Positions 1 through 7,800 of a stretch of 22,416 nt of DNA are shown here, one piece after another. The stretch is taken from the NCBI GenBank assembly GCA_900556935.1, contig USQL01000034.1:1-22416 (forward strand), given 5' to 3'. This DNA comes from an uncultured Eubacteriales bacterium. Lineage in GTDB: Bacteria > Bacillota > Clostridia > Oscillospirales > Oscillospiraceae. The position numbers were made by a program, and so were the translations under genes. The notes under the pieces are model-generated. The model was not told the origin of the DNA and searched no databases. It saw only the letters and a program-made list of their open reading frames with translations. The stretch's first letter is position 1. Every line of letters starts with the position of its first letter.

Positions 1-3000
1 CCCCAGCAAGACCCCACCCGGCCCATGCCCCAGGAGCCCGCCACGCCCCCCCAGGGAGCCGCCCCGGATTCCCCTGTAGAAACACCAACCCCACCGCAAA
101 CCCCGCCACAAGAAGTCCCACGCCCCGACACCAATACCCAGCGGCCTACCCCCCAGCAGCCCCCCGACCCTCTGGAAACCGTCTCCCGCATGGCCCAGGA
201 AAACGCCCAGAAAACCCAGCAGCAAAAGCAGCAGTCCCGCCAGGCTGTCCAGGACCAGGTAGAGCATATGACCGGAGGGAAAACGGAATCTCAGGAAACG
301 TCGCAGCCCCAGGGGCAGCGCCCACCGTCCGATAGCGGAACGGTTGGGAAACAGTCCGAACCCAGCGGCGATACCCAAAAATCCGCAACCTTTACAAATT
401 CCGGCCTCCATAGCAGCGACGAAGATATCCGTTCCGGCTATCAAGAGACGGTAAAGCAGGAACCGGCTGCGGGGGATTACCAGCAGAAACACAATTCGGA
501 TGTCTATTCCGTCGCCCAGGAGCGCACCGCAACGCCGGAAAAGGTGAACGCCGAATACGATTACATTATGAACAAATCCGGTCCGCTCACCGCCGAGGAC
601 GGCGTAACAGGCCGTCTTGTCGCCAAACAGCTGTTCAAGGATGGCGATACAAAGCGCCTTGTGGAAATGAACAAACGGCTTGCGAGAGAAGCGACCAACG
701 CCGGACAGTTCAATCAGGCGTTCTCCATTACCGGGAAAATGCGGGACGCTTCAGACCCCCTGTCCGCCGCGGATTCCGCAACGGCCAGAATTTCCGCAAT
801 GTCCCAAAAGGATTCCACATATCCCGGAACAAAAAGCGGCCTCACATACGAAGCGTGGCAGGACAAGGTTTCCGGGAAAATTTCCGGGCTTGCCATGGAG
901 GTGGACCGTGTAAAGGACGGCGATACCGCCGCCATGAAGAACGTTATCACAAAAATTGCCAAGGAACGGAATACCACCGCTTTCTTTGGTACCTCTGACC
1001 GTCTGACCAAAGCAGCCAGTTCCGTCCTGGACAAACTGGATTTCGAGGACCTGAAAAAAATCGCCAATACTCAGATTGCCGCCATGCCGGATGATTACCG
1101 GAAACGCGGCAAGATGGAAATTGTCAACGGAATCCGCAAACAGTCCATGCTGTCCAGCCTGAAAACATTTGAGCGCAATCTCGCCGGAAACGGTGCGGTG
1201 GGGCTTCTGGATTCCGCCAGTGATTCCTTTGGCGGGCGGCTTGCGGATATGGTTCTATCCAAAATCACCGGGAAGCGGACCATAGGCAACGACCTGTCCC
1301 GGGCCGGGACCTATATGAAGTCCGCCGCCGATGCCGGACGCTTTGCCGCCCTGTGCGTGGAGCTGAATGTCCCCATTGAAACGGACGTGAACGCCTCCTT
1401 TGATGCCGCTGTCTCCGCAAATAAAGGTGGAAAATACATTGGGAAAACCTTTTCCGCCACAGGAAACCCGGTTATGCGTGTGCTTTACGCCTACCAGAAG
1501 TATATGAGCTACGCCCTGGAGGTGTCCGACAAGATTTTTGAAGGGGGCACGTCCGGAGCGACGGAAGACAGCCTGCGGCGTTTGAAAAATTCCGGTCTAT
1601 CGGATGATGAGGTTTCCCGCCTGTCAGATTATACGGCCAATCGCCGCACCTTTAAGGATGCCACCTGGCAGGATGAGCAGGGCCGAACCCGTGGTTCTGA
1701 CCTGTCCCGCACCGCCCAGAGTTTGAAAAACTTCGGTAAGGGCAAGGGCGGAATTGTGGAGCCGATTGCCGACGCGGTAACGGACGTGGCAATGCCGTTT
1801 GCCTCCGTTCCCATGAACGTAATGCAGACCGGCACGGACTATACGGCCGGTGTGTTCAAAGGCATTGCGGAAATGGCGAAAATTGCCCACGACGCGAAAC
1901 ACGGCGTGAATATCCCTGTGGAGCGTCAGCGCCAGGCGGCCAGCGATTTTGGCCGTGGCCTTACCGGTGCCGCCCTCATTTCCCTTGCCGCCGCAGCCGC
2001 CGCAAAGGGAATCATTCAGGTGCACGATGATTCCGACAAGGATAAAAAAGCCCTGGACCAGTCCCAAGGCCTCAGCGGGGCGCAAATCAACTGGACGGCC
2101 ATGAGCCGTGCCGCTGAGGGTGGGGACGAAACGTGGCAATCCGGTGACCTTGTGACCAGCCTGGACTTCCTGGAGCCGTTCAACACCCATATGTACCTTG
2201 GCGTAGAACTCGCCAACGCTGAATCCGGAATAGACTATGTGAAAGCACCGCTTGCCTCTGTCTTTTCCTCCTTCATGGATTCGCCCATGAGCGACGGGCT
2301 GAACCAGATTACGGAGTTAATATCCGATGCGGTTACCGCTGCTGAATCCGGAAGCATGGCGGACATCGGCAACGCCGTGGCCGAATACGGTGGAAATGTC
2401 GCAAGCTCCTTTATTCCGCAGTTCGTCCGCCAGGCGGCACAGGTCAAGGACGGATTCTACCGGGATACCAGGGGGGAGAATTCCGCCGAATATGCCGCAA
2501 ACAGCATCAAAAGCGCTGTTCCCGGCTTGTCGGAAACCCTGCCCAAAAAAATGGATGGCTTTGGAAACGAACAGAAGCGCCCCGGCGCTCTGTCCACCTT
2601 CCTTGACCCAACCAATACCAAGCGTATCAACTTGTACAGCAGCGCCGAATATCTGGACGAACTCAGCGACCGTACCGGGGATAAGTCCGTTTATCCGGAC
2701 CGTCAGGCCCCAATGACTGTGAAGAACGCCATCGGGGAGGACGTAACCCTAACCTCTGCCCAGCTGGAAACCTACCAGAAAACATACGGGGAGAAGGTAT
2801 CGGATTACTACGGGCGTTTGCGGCTGAGCAAAGACTTTTCCGCCCTTTCGGACGAACTGAAAACCGACGCTCTGAATCAGGTGAAAGATTACGCCGCCCA
2901 GTTCGCACGGGCATCCGTTACGGACTACAAAGGAACGCCGGAAGGCTCGGCAAACGAGATTGTTGACGGTGTTGTCAGCCAGGTCACAAAAGGAAAAATG

Positions 3001-3594
3001 TCCTCCACCATGGACGATATTTCCGATGCATGGGAGCATGGCTACAGCACCCAGAAAAATTTCGCCCTTCTGGACTCGCTCTACAGGGATATGCAAAAGC
3101 TGTCCCAGGACGCGAAAGACCGTGTATTGGATTCTGCCACAGGGCAGACAAAAACCTACTTAGAAGCCCGCACCCAGGGCCTTCCCTCCTCTACTGCCCT
3201 CTCCGTCCTCCGCCAGGTCCAGTCCATCCCCCAGAAAGACCGTGGGAAGGCCGCCTATCAGTATCAGGCCGTGGCCTCCACCAAGGGCCTGACGGAAACC
3301 CAGCAGGACACCGCCATGAAGCTTTACATGAAGGACGGCAGCTCCACGGAAACCAAGTACGATTATATCCGTCAGGAGCTTGGTCTGTCCCCCTCCGAAT
3401 ACGCCAGCGCCTACAATGCCTATTCCACCACGGATACGGACGGAGACGGCAAAACCCACAAGGATGAAGCCATTCAGGGCATTATAGACCTGGGCTATTC
3501 CCGGCAGGAGGCCGCGGAACTCTACAGCATTTATAATGGCAACTCCAATGCCGCAAAGAAAAAACTCGCCGATTTCAAAGAATCGGACGAGTAA
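1..3594 (+). CDS. Large phage polyvalent-type protein, C-terminal part (5'-truncated by window)
   Basis: The frame is open from base 1 to the stop at 3592-3594. The first Met (base 25) has no ribosome site, so the gene very likely begins to the left. Numbering from that Met: residues 1-130 are Pro/Gln/Ser-rich and disordered; about 270-570 are helical; about 580-900 hold a stretch starting MPFASVPMN, then a hydrophobic Ala-rich segment (ALISLAAAAAAKG) and a block containing FIPQFVRQ and FLDPTNTKR. This pattern resembles the LPD38 region near the C-terminus of phage 'polyvalent' proteins, which are thought to enter the cell with the DNA. Residues 1137-1148 (DTDGDGKTHKDE) form a canonical EF-hand loop. 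The gene faces the late block, so it is a separate transcription unit. The domain was assigned by eye. A role as internal virion/ejection protein is inference. Confidence 0.6.
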   Translation, partial: PQQDPTRPMPQEPATPPQGAAPDSPVETPTPPQTPPQEVPRPDTNTQRPTPQQPPDPLETVSRMAQENAQKTQQQKQQSRQAVQDQVEHMTGGKTESQETSQPQGQRPPSDSGTVGKQSEPSGDTQKSATFTNSGLHSSDEDIRSGYQETVKQEPAAGDYQQKHNSDVYSVAQERTATPEKVNAEYDYIMNKSGPLTAEDGVTGRLVAKQLFKDGDTKRLVEMNKRLAREATNAGQFNQAFSITGKMRDASDPLSAADSATARISAMSQKDSTYPGTKSGLTYEAWQDKVSGKISGLAMEVDRVKDGDTAAMKNVITKIAKERNTTAFFGTSDRLTKAASSVLDKLDFEDLKKIANTQIAAMPDDYRKRGKMEIVNGIRKQSMLSSLKTFERNLAGNGAVGLLDSASDSFGGRLADMVLSKITGKRTIGNDLSRAGTYMKSAADAGRFAALCVELNVPIETDVNASFDAAVSANKGGKYIGKTFSATGNPVMRVLYAYQKYMSYALEVSDKIFEGGTSGATEDSLRRLKNSGLSDDEVSRLSDYTANRRTFKDATWQDEQGRTRGSDLSRTAQSLKNFGKGKGGIVEPIADAVTDVAMPFASVPMNVMQTGTDYTAGVFKGIAEMAKIAHDAKHGVNIPVERQRQAASDFGRGLTGAALISLAAAAAAKGIIQVHDDSDKDKKALDQSQGLSGAQINWTAMSRAAEGGDETWQSGDLVTSLDFLEPFNTHMYLGVELANAESGIDYVKAPLASVFSSFMDSPMSDGLNQITELISDAVTAAESGSMADIGNAVAEYGGNVASSFIPQFVRQAAQVKDGFYRDTRGENSAEYAANSIKSAVPGLSETLPKKMDGFGNEQKRPGALSTFLDPTNTKRINLYSSAEYLDELSDRTGDKSVYPDRQAPMTVKNAIGEDVTLTSAQLETYQKTYGEKVSDYYGRLRLSKDFSALSDELKTDALNQVKDYAAQFARASVTDYKGTPEGSANEIVDGVVSQVTKGKMSSTMDDISDAWEHGYSTQKNFALLDSLYRDMQKLSQDAKDRVLDSATGQTKTYLEARTQGLPSSTALSVLRQVQSIPQKDRGKAAYQYQAVASTKGLTETQQDTAMKLYMKDGSSTETKYDYIRQELGLSPSEYASAYNAYSTTDTDGDGKTHKDEAIQGIIDLGYSRQEAAELYSIYNGNSNAAKKKLADFKESDE

Positions 3595-3602
3595 TGCAGG
3601 GA

Positions 3603-3639
3603 ATCCCCGGGCCCATCGCCCGGGGATGTTTCATTTCTT
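3603..3639 (+). terminator. Intrinsic terminator after the polyvalent-protein gene
   Basis: A perfect 10-bp stem (ATCCCCGGGC / GCCCGGGGAT, 3603-3612 and 3618-3627) with a 5-nt loop is followed on + by a T-rich tail (GTTTCATTTCTT). It sits 9 nt after the stop of the large + gene and overlaps the 3' end of the convergent minus gene. The minus side has no U-tract, so it mainly ends + transcripts. Confidence 0.7.
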
Positions 3640-3939
3640 GAACATTGCTTGCAAAATGCCCACTTCTTCCGCTTTCCGAACGGCCCGCCTATGCAGGTAT
3701 TCATATACGGCCATCATGTCGGCAGGCGGTTCACCTTTCTCCCTGCGGTACTTTTCGATGCGCCTCACTGTCGCCCGGTGCAGGGCTTCCATGTGCCCCA
3801 CTTCCTCGCCGCTCAGTTTGTAGAAAAGCTCTGCCGTTTCCAGGTCCTCCTCCCGGTACTCCATAGCCAGCTCCGCATAGGTGTGAGCATCGCGCAGCTC
3901 GTCCTCTATGTGCTCCATCAACATTTTGATTTCCTTCAT
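3631..3939 (-). CDS. Small ferritin-like (rubrerythrin-type) protein
   Basis: About 102 residues, almost entirely helical. In the longer GTG-start numbering, helix 1 (12-31) has E17, helix 2 (34-57) has the E-x-x-H pair E49/H52 within GEEVGHMEALH, and the last helix has E83/H86 (VYEYLHRR). Glu helices with ExxH pairs are the di-iron site pattern of the ferritin-like superfamily, though the protein is shorter than a full four-helix rubrerythrin. I chose ATG 3939, 10 nt after GGGAGG. A GTG at 3948 overlaps the upstream stop (GTGA) but is only 1 nt from that site. It is the last gene of a three-gene group beyond the lysis cassette. Protection from oxidative stress is possible; it could instead be a helical fold with no metal. 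Confidence 0.55.
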   Translation of the reverse strand: MKEIKMLMEHIEDELRDAHTYAELAMEYREEDLETAELFYKLSGEEVGHMEALHRATVRRIEKYRREKGEPPADMMAVYEYLHRRAVRKAEEVGILQAMFKK

Positions 3940-3944
3940 TTCTT

Positions 3945-4277
3945 TCACGCCTCCCGTATATATTCCATAACCCGGTCCACCTCGGCCCGGTCAAAGCTCA
4001 TCCGTCCCAAAAACGGCACGTCGATTTCCATGGGTTTTACAATCTTCGGCGCATAGGCCGTATAGACCGCCTCAGCGTCAACCATGCCGTTTTCAATAAT
4101 ACCCAATGCCTTTACTGCCGGATTCTTTTCCAACTCGTCCAGCAGCCCAGGGGCCCGTCTGGCAAGCAGTGCCGCAGCTCCCGCCACCGCCAGCGCCTTC
4201 ATTTCCGGCAGCCTGGGCAGGATTTCCTTCTCGATATACATTGCCGCCCCGGCAATGACCTTTTCTTTTGGAATCAT
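3945..4277 (-). CDS. Hypothetical phage protein, 110 aa
   Basis: Not recognised. The product begins MIPKEKVIAG, has an Ala/Leu-rich helix (residues 28-45, ALAVAGAAALLARR) that may be amphipathic or a weak membrane segment, and then a mixed C-terminal half (residues 70-110). ATG 4277 was chosen because GGAGG lies 6 nt before it; a TTG at 4289 would place the ribosome site inside the coding sequence. The stop overlaps or nearly touches the next (ferritin-like) gene, so translation of the two is probably coupled. Confidence 0.6.
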   Translation of the reverse strand: MIPKEKVIAGAAMYIEKEILPRLPEMKALAVAGAAALLARRAPGLLDELEKNPAVKALGIIENGMVDAEAVYTAYAPKIVKPMEIDVPFLGRMSFDRAEVDRVMEYIREA

Positions 4278-4321
4278 ATTATCCTCCAATCAGGGGCGGC
4301 ATTCGCCGCCCCCTTAGCCGC

Positions 4322-4780
4322 TTAGGTGGAAGCCGCCGCCGTGGGAGCCGTCCAGCTGTTCTTCGCCGGCATCGGCTCCGGGCACACGTTGCCAATGGGA
4401 ATGACGGTCTTTGTCAGCCCGGACAGCGTGGCAATCTGATTCTGCATACAGCTGATATTCGCCGTAATCTGGGCGTTCACCACCGCCTGGGCAGAAATCT
4501 GCCCTTCCACACCCCGCAGCCGACCGTCCAGATACTGGTACATTTCCAGAATTTTGCTGTCGGTGTAGGTGTTGGCATCCCGAAGTTTGATATCGGATTT
4601 CAGCGCCGCAATCTCCGCCGCCTGCCCGGCCTCATACCGGTTGACCACGTGGTCCCCTTCGGGAACCCCGCAGCCGTTCAGAATACCGCCGTTTCCGGCC
4701 ATGCCCAGCAGGGTTGCGATGCCGCCGATGTAGCCGCCGATGCCGCCTACCCGGTCCGCCGCCGTAAAGTTCAGTGCCAT
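4322..4780 (-). CDS. Gly-rich N-terminus / coiled-coil phage protein, 152 aa
   Basis: Starts at ATG 4780 with GGAGG 7 nt upstream. Residues 9-37 are Gly/Ile/Leu-rich (GGIGGYIGGIATLLGMAGNGG), resembling a membrane-active or loosely packed segment. Residues 45-115 are a heptad-like helix (AAEIAALKSDIKLRD through LRGVEGQISAQAVV). The end has Cys113 and Cys132. Similar glycine-plus-coil proteins are common late in gut phage genomes, with no known role. It is the first gene after a terminator and probably has its own promoter. A virion-associated or membrane function is a guess. Confidence 0.6.
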   Translation of the reverse strand: MALNFTAADRVGGIGGYIGGIATLLGMAGNGGILNGCGVPEGDHVVNRYEAGQAAEIAALKSDIKLRDANTYTDSKILEMYQYLDGRLRGVEGQISAQAVVNAQITANISCMQNQIATLSGLTKTVIPIGNVCPEPMPAKNSWTAPTAAAST

Positions 4781-4828
4781 ATGAATTCCTCCAAATATAA
4801 ATTCAGAGCGGGCCCTCTCTGTAGCTTT

Positions 4829-4837
4829 ATCATAGCA
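4829..4837 (-). promoter_or_regulatory. Possible extended -10 promoter for the distal three genes
   Basis: On the minus strand TGCTATGAT lies directly after the terminator at 4839-4878, matching the extended -10 pattern TGnTATnAT. No clear -35 is visible 17 bp upstream. It would give a leader of about 40 nt before ATG 4780. The main reason to propose it is that three genes follow a strong terminator. Confidence 0.3.
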
Positions 4838-4838
4838 A

Positions 4839-4878
4839 AATCCCCGCCGGTGGAATCATCATTCCATCGGCGGGGATT
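4839..4878 (-). terminator. Intrinsic terminator ending the lysis-HTH transcript
   Basis: Outer stem of 11 bp (AATCCCCGCCG / CGGCGGGGATT) continues after one non-pair into a second 6-bp stem with a 4-nt loop. On the minus strand it is followed by a TTTTGC tail (the first T's belong to the stem). It lies between the small HTH gene and the Gly-rich gene. Confidence 0.65.
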
Positions 4879-4912
4879 CTCCTGTTTATAGTCATAAAAT
4901 CGTCATAGAAAA

Positions 4913-5149
4913 TCAGAATTTGATGTTTTCAGGCAGCAATTTGCTGTACTTTCTGCAAAAATCGTACTCAGATTTCAATTTTCTTACGGTTCTTGTGACC
5001 GTTGATTGGGACATGTGAAACATGTGGCACTGTTTCGCCTGGCTCCATCCGGCGGCCCGGGTACGGAGAATCTGCTCCTCCAGCGGTGTCAGAATCGCAA
5101 TAGCGCAGAACTCCTCCAGTATCACCCGGTTCCACGGAACCTTGTCCAA
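4913..5149 (-). CDS. Small helix-turn-helix protein, 78 aa (sigma-region-4-like)
   Basis: Residues 21-63 (TPLEEQILRTRAAGWSQAKQ, then MSQSTVTRTVRKLKSEYD) read as a trihelical HTH of the sigma70 region 4/LuxR type, where the second helix pair would bind DNA. There is no other domain. The start is TTG 5149, with AAGGAGG about 12 nt upstream; no ATG lies early enough. It begins 8 nt after the holin stop and is the last gene before a terminator. A small DNA-binding protein at the end of a late/lysis operon could be a late activator or a silencer of early genes. Function is inference; the fold call is fairly safe. Confidence 0.6.
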   Translation of the reverse strand: MDKVPWNRVILEEFCAIAILTPLEEQILRTRAAGWSQAKQCHMFHMSQSTVTRTVRKLKSEYDFCRKYSKLLPENIKF

Positions 5150-5156
5150 TCAGCCC

Positions 5157-5414
5157 TCAGTCCTCCTTGGGAAAATTGTACCCTCTGGCCTGCTTACTGT
5201 CCGACATCCCGGCGGTGGTCGGGTCATTGACCACGCCCAGAATCACCAGCACACCGAACACGGCGTTAACCACGGCAATCAGCTTATTGCCGATGTCGCC
5301 CAGGTCCAGCGTGTAGCCAAACACCGCCGCAACGGTCTGCGCCAGCAGCAGCAGGGCCGGAATGAGCGCCAGCCAGAAATGTTTGTTCTTGATACGTACG
5401 GTCCAGTTAATCAT
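5157..5414 (-). CDS. Holin, phi-LC3 family
   Basis: 85 residues with two membrane helices (about 13-33 WLALIPALLLLAQTVAAVFGY and 42-62 GNKLIAVVNAVFGVLVILGVV). The family signature NDPTT at 63-67 follows, then SDSKQA and a Tyr/Pro-containing charged tail. The N-terminus NWTVRIKNKHFW is also typical. It forms the membrane lesion that releases endolysin. A strong AAAGGAG site precedes ATG 5414. It sits directly after the XhlA-like and endolysin genes, completing a lysis cassette. Confidence 0.92.
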   Translation of the reverse strand: MINWTVRIKNKHFWLALIPALLLLAQTVAAVFGYTLDLGDIGNKLIAVVNAVFGVLVILGVVNDPTTAGMSDSKQARGYNFPKED

Positions 5415-5436
5415 TTTTTATATGCTCCTTTCAAAA

Positions 5437-5736
5437 TTAGCCAAGTCCAAACTTGGCAAGGATGAACCCAATAACTGCGGAAACCGCAATGTAAATGGAC
5501 TTTTCTATAACAAATTTCCACTTTTTCCCAGGTTCGGCTTTCAGGTCCTTTACGTCGTTGCAAAGCCCGTCCACCTTGTCTCCGGTCGCTTCCATTTTTT
5601 CCGCCATGACGGCCACAGAGGTTGCCAGATGGTTCAACGCCTCCGTGTTTTTTTCCAGGCCGTCCAGCCTGTGGGAGTTGGATTTGCACCGGCTTTCGAC
5701 GGACGCAAGCCGTCCGGCAATCTCTGTCTCGTCCAT
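5437..5736 (-). CDS. XhlA-type haemolysin/holin-accessory membrane protein
   Basis: 99 residues: an N-terminal coiled coil (about 1-68, heptads in LASVESRCKSNSHRLDGLEK through MEATGDKVDGLCNDVKDLKA), then a Pro-Gly hinge with KKW and a single membrane helix near residues 75-95 (IEKSIYIAVSAVIGFILAKF) ending FGLG. This layout is that of XhlA, which in Bacillus phages cooperates with the holin and amidase in lysis. An AAGGAGG site precedes ATG 5736. It lies between endolysin and holin genes. Confidence 0.8.
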   Translation of the reverse strand: MDETEIAGRLASVESRCKSNSHRLDGLEKNTEALNHLATSVAVMAEKMEATGDKVDGLCNDVKDLKAEPGKKWKFVIEKSIYIAVSAVIGFILAKFGLG

Positions 5737-5750
5737 GGGTGGCCTCCTTT

Positions 5751-6425
5751 TTATCTGTTAAATTGGCTTACATATCCCCGGTCCCACCGGCCAACGTGGC
5801 AGCCCCATTTATATAGGCCCACTTCTCCATCCGTCAGATGCCGCAGCACCACGGCTTTGAGCTTCGCCGGGTCTTTGTAGTGCAGGTCTACGGCATCGGA
5901 AATCATGTGCAGGGATGTTTTTGAGCCGCCAACCTCTGCGTTGTGCTGTCTGCACCGGTAGCCGCTTCCGCCCGCCGTGCCGATAGAAAGAGGCTGTCCC
6001 AAATCGTCCCGGATTTCCTGGGCCAGATCCAGAATCCGCTTGGAAATGACGCTCTCTGTGCAGCAACCTTTCCCCTGGCAGTGGATTTCCCGTGCCCAGA
6101 AGTTCTTGGTCAGTTGCACGTCCACCCCACGGGGGATATGGTAGCACCCGTCGGCCTGCAAGTACTGGGCGGCGTACACTGTGGCCGTGCTGGGGGATTC
6201 CTCGTCCCCTGCACTTTCCTGCTTTTTCTCCGGCATTCCGTAGGCCACAGCGTGCCGCAGCGCCTTTTCCGTGGCATCTCCGGCGATGCCGTCCACCGTC
6301 AGCCCGCCGAAATCCCCCTGGAAGGCCGTTACCGCCGCCCGGGTCTTCGGCCCGTCGGCCCCGTCAATGGGGCCGACATTGTAGCCTAGGTACGCAAGCA
6401 GACATTGCCGCTGCTTAACTGTCAC
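5751..6425 (-). CDS. Endolysin: peptidoglycan-binding domain plus M15-type peptidase
   Basis: 224 residues. Residues 3-60 are a PG_binding_1 domain (LGYNVGPIDGADGPKTRAAV, FQGDFGGLTVDGIAGDAT). A linker at 62-80 leads to an M15_3/VanY-like zinc peptidase. Expected zinc ligands are H173 and D180 (SLHMISDAVD) and H210 (WGCHVG), with SGYRC at 154-158 matching the conserved SGYRxxxxN. The enzyme cuts peptide cross-bridges or stems of peptidoglycan. Unusually the binding domain is N-terminal. It starts at GTG 6425, overlapping the stop of the XkdX-like gene by 4 nt (GTGA), so translation is probably coupled. The Cys pair C121/C122 near the start of the catalytic domain is unusual. Confidence 0.88.
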   Translation of the reverse strand: MTVKQRQCLLAYLGYNVGPIDGADGPKTRAAVTAFQGDFGGLTVDGIAGDATEKALRHAVAYGMPEKKQESAGDEESPSTATVYAAQYLQADGCYHIPRGVDVQLTKNFWAREIHCQGKGCCTESVISKRILDLAQEIRDDLGQPLSIGTAGGSGYRCRQHNAEVGGSKTSLHMISDAVDLHYKDPAKLKAVVLRHLTDGEVGLYKWGCHVGRWDRGYVSQFNR

Positions 6426-6616
6426 TTTCCATCACCGCCCTTGTCCTGGGCCTCCTCTTCGCCGGTGCCGTAGATGTCCGCCACCAGCGCCGTCAGCTCG
6501 GTGTACTCCTCGTCTGTCAGCCGGTTCACGGCGAAAAACACATCCAGCTTGTTCTGGGCCTGTTCCGCCGTCTTGTAAAACTTCTTGCCAATCAGGATTT
6601 TCATGCTCTTGTACAT
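6422..6616 (-). CDS. XkdX-like small phage protein
   Basis: 64 residues, MYKSMKILIGKKFYKTAEQA onwards, with the LDVFFAVNRLTDEEYTELTALV segment. The pattern 'aromatic/Lys-rich start, then LTxEEYxxLT' is that of XkdX-like proteins found between fibre genes and lysis genes in Firmicutes phages; their role is unknown. ATG 6616 follows GGAGGAAGAAAAA; a longer frame to 6661 lacks a ribosome site. Confidence 0.7.
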   Translation of the reverse strand: MYKSMKILIGKKFYKTAEQAQNKLDVFFAVNRLTDEEYTELTALVADIYGTGEEEAQDKGGDGK

Positions 6617-6664
6617 ATTTTTTCTTCCTCCAAATAAAAAATTTATGGATACGGCAATCACCGT

Positions 6665-7006
6665 TTATCCCTCCTCAATCTCGGCCAGGTCTTGGTTGTA
6701 AACGTCATCAACCATCGCTGCCATGGCTTCCACCAGTTCAGTGTTCTGGGCAGTCAAAGGCCGGTACTGCTCCCGCTCGTGTGCCGCCTGAAGCTTGTCC
6801 AGCTCTTGCCAGTCCTGCCAGGGGCTTACCATCTCACCGGTAAACTCAACACCGTCCTCCCGTACCCAGGTCTTGCCTTTCGGCACAAACCGATAACCCT
6901 CGATGTACTCCGGTATCATGCCGTCAAAGAAATTGGTCTTTACCTCTGTCAAGCCCTCGCCGGGCTCGGTATGGCACTTGTAGTCGCTGTCAATGTAAAT
7001 TGTCAT
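6665..7006 (-). CDS. Phage protein of the MTIYIDSDYKCH family, 113 aa
   Basis: Begins MTIYIDSDYKCH and contains EYIEGYRFVPKGKTWVRED and GEMVSPWQDWQEL, a recognisable short family placed after fibre genes and before XkdX in many Firmicutes phages. The N-terminal 60 residues look beta-rich; the C-terminal 45 (LDKLQAAHEREQYRPLTAQN) look helical. No function has been assigned; a baseplate/fibre accessory or chaperone role is plausible from position. ATG 7006 has GAGGTGAG upstream. Confidence 0.72.
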   Translation of the reverse strand: MTIYIDSDYKCHTEPGEGLTEVKTNFFDGMIPEYIEGYRFVPKGKTWVREDGVEFTGEMVSPWQDWQELDKLQAAHEREQYRPLTAQNTELVEAMAAMVDDVYNQDLAEIEEG

Positions 7007-7015
7007 ATGCTCACC

Positions 7016-7786
7016 TCACTCCAGCCAGATTTTGTTAAATAGCGCACCGGAACCACCCTCGGAGGATGCGTAAGCCGTTATATAAAAACTGCCACTTACT
7101 CCGGAAATATCCACGCTTCCGTTGTAAACTGTACCGTCTCCTGTGACTCTTGCCACCCAGTTACTCCCATCAAGCCACCCGGTTTTATTGGACAGACCGA
7201 ACGAAGTTTCGCCCCACATCTGCCCATCATACCGTAGCCTACTGAATTTCGTGACATCAACGGCCCAGTTGGTATACAGGAAAATGGTAGTGTTGTCACA
7301 GCTCCACCGGATAAATTCCCCGAAATACGGGACGTTCTCGTTACTACTTGCGTACCCCCAGCCGCCGGTATGGTCCGTGTACTGGTTGTTCGGCCCCCAC
7401 AATGTCCCGTCCCACGGTGCCGCCCACGTGCTGAATTGCAGCCACGCTCCGTTGCGGTAGACCTTGGCATCCTTCCGATACCACTTTCCGCCCTCAACCT
7501 GATAACAGCAGCACGGACAAAAGTTGTGGACACCGTTCCGAACATTTATGAGACTCACCCATGACGATTCGTTGTACGCACCGCCAGAACCGATGTACAC
7601 AAACCCTTCCGGCATGGTCCATGTCGGGAATCCACTCATAAATCCGTTTAACTCTGTGCCAGAAATCGCGGTGCCGGTATAAATCCAGAAATCTCCCTCT
7701 TGCGGTCTAGCTGGGGCTGTTGTGCCGCCATAAATCTTGGATCGAAATCGGTCACGTCCACCGCCTCCGTTTGTTTTTCCTATCAT
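7016..7786 (-). CDS. Tail fibre tip / receptor-binding-type protein, paralogue 2
   Basis: 256 residues. Residues 1-60 (MIGKTNGGGGRDRF, KIYGGTTAPARPQEGDFWIYT) match the head module common to gut phage fibre proteins, where 'YGGTTxPxxPxExDxW' is followed by a beta-rich domain. A middle part carries the word YRKDAKVYRNGAWLQFS, a 'gadget' found in many adhesins. Residues 130-256 look like a beta-sandwich that may bind carbohydrate. It is a paralogue of the gene just upstream (7801-8580). Host surface binding is inferred from the family and location. Confidence 0.7.
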   Translation of the reverse strand: MIGKTNGGGGRDRFRSKIYGGTTAPARPQEGDFWIYTGTAISGTELNGFMSGFPTWTMPEGFVYIGSGGAYNESSWVSLINVRNGVHNFCPCCCYQVEGGKWYRKDAKVYRNGAWLQFSTWAAPWDGTLWGPNNQYTDHTGGWGYASSNENVPYFGEFIRWSCDNTTIFLYTNWAVDVTKFSRLRYDGQMWGETSFGLSNKTGWLDGSNWVARVTGDGTVYNGSVDISGVSGSFYITAYASSEGGSGALFNKIWLE

Positions 7787-7800
7787 TTTCGTCTCACCGC

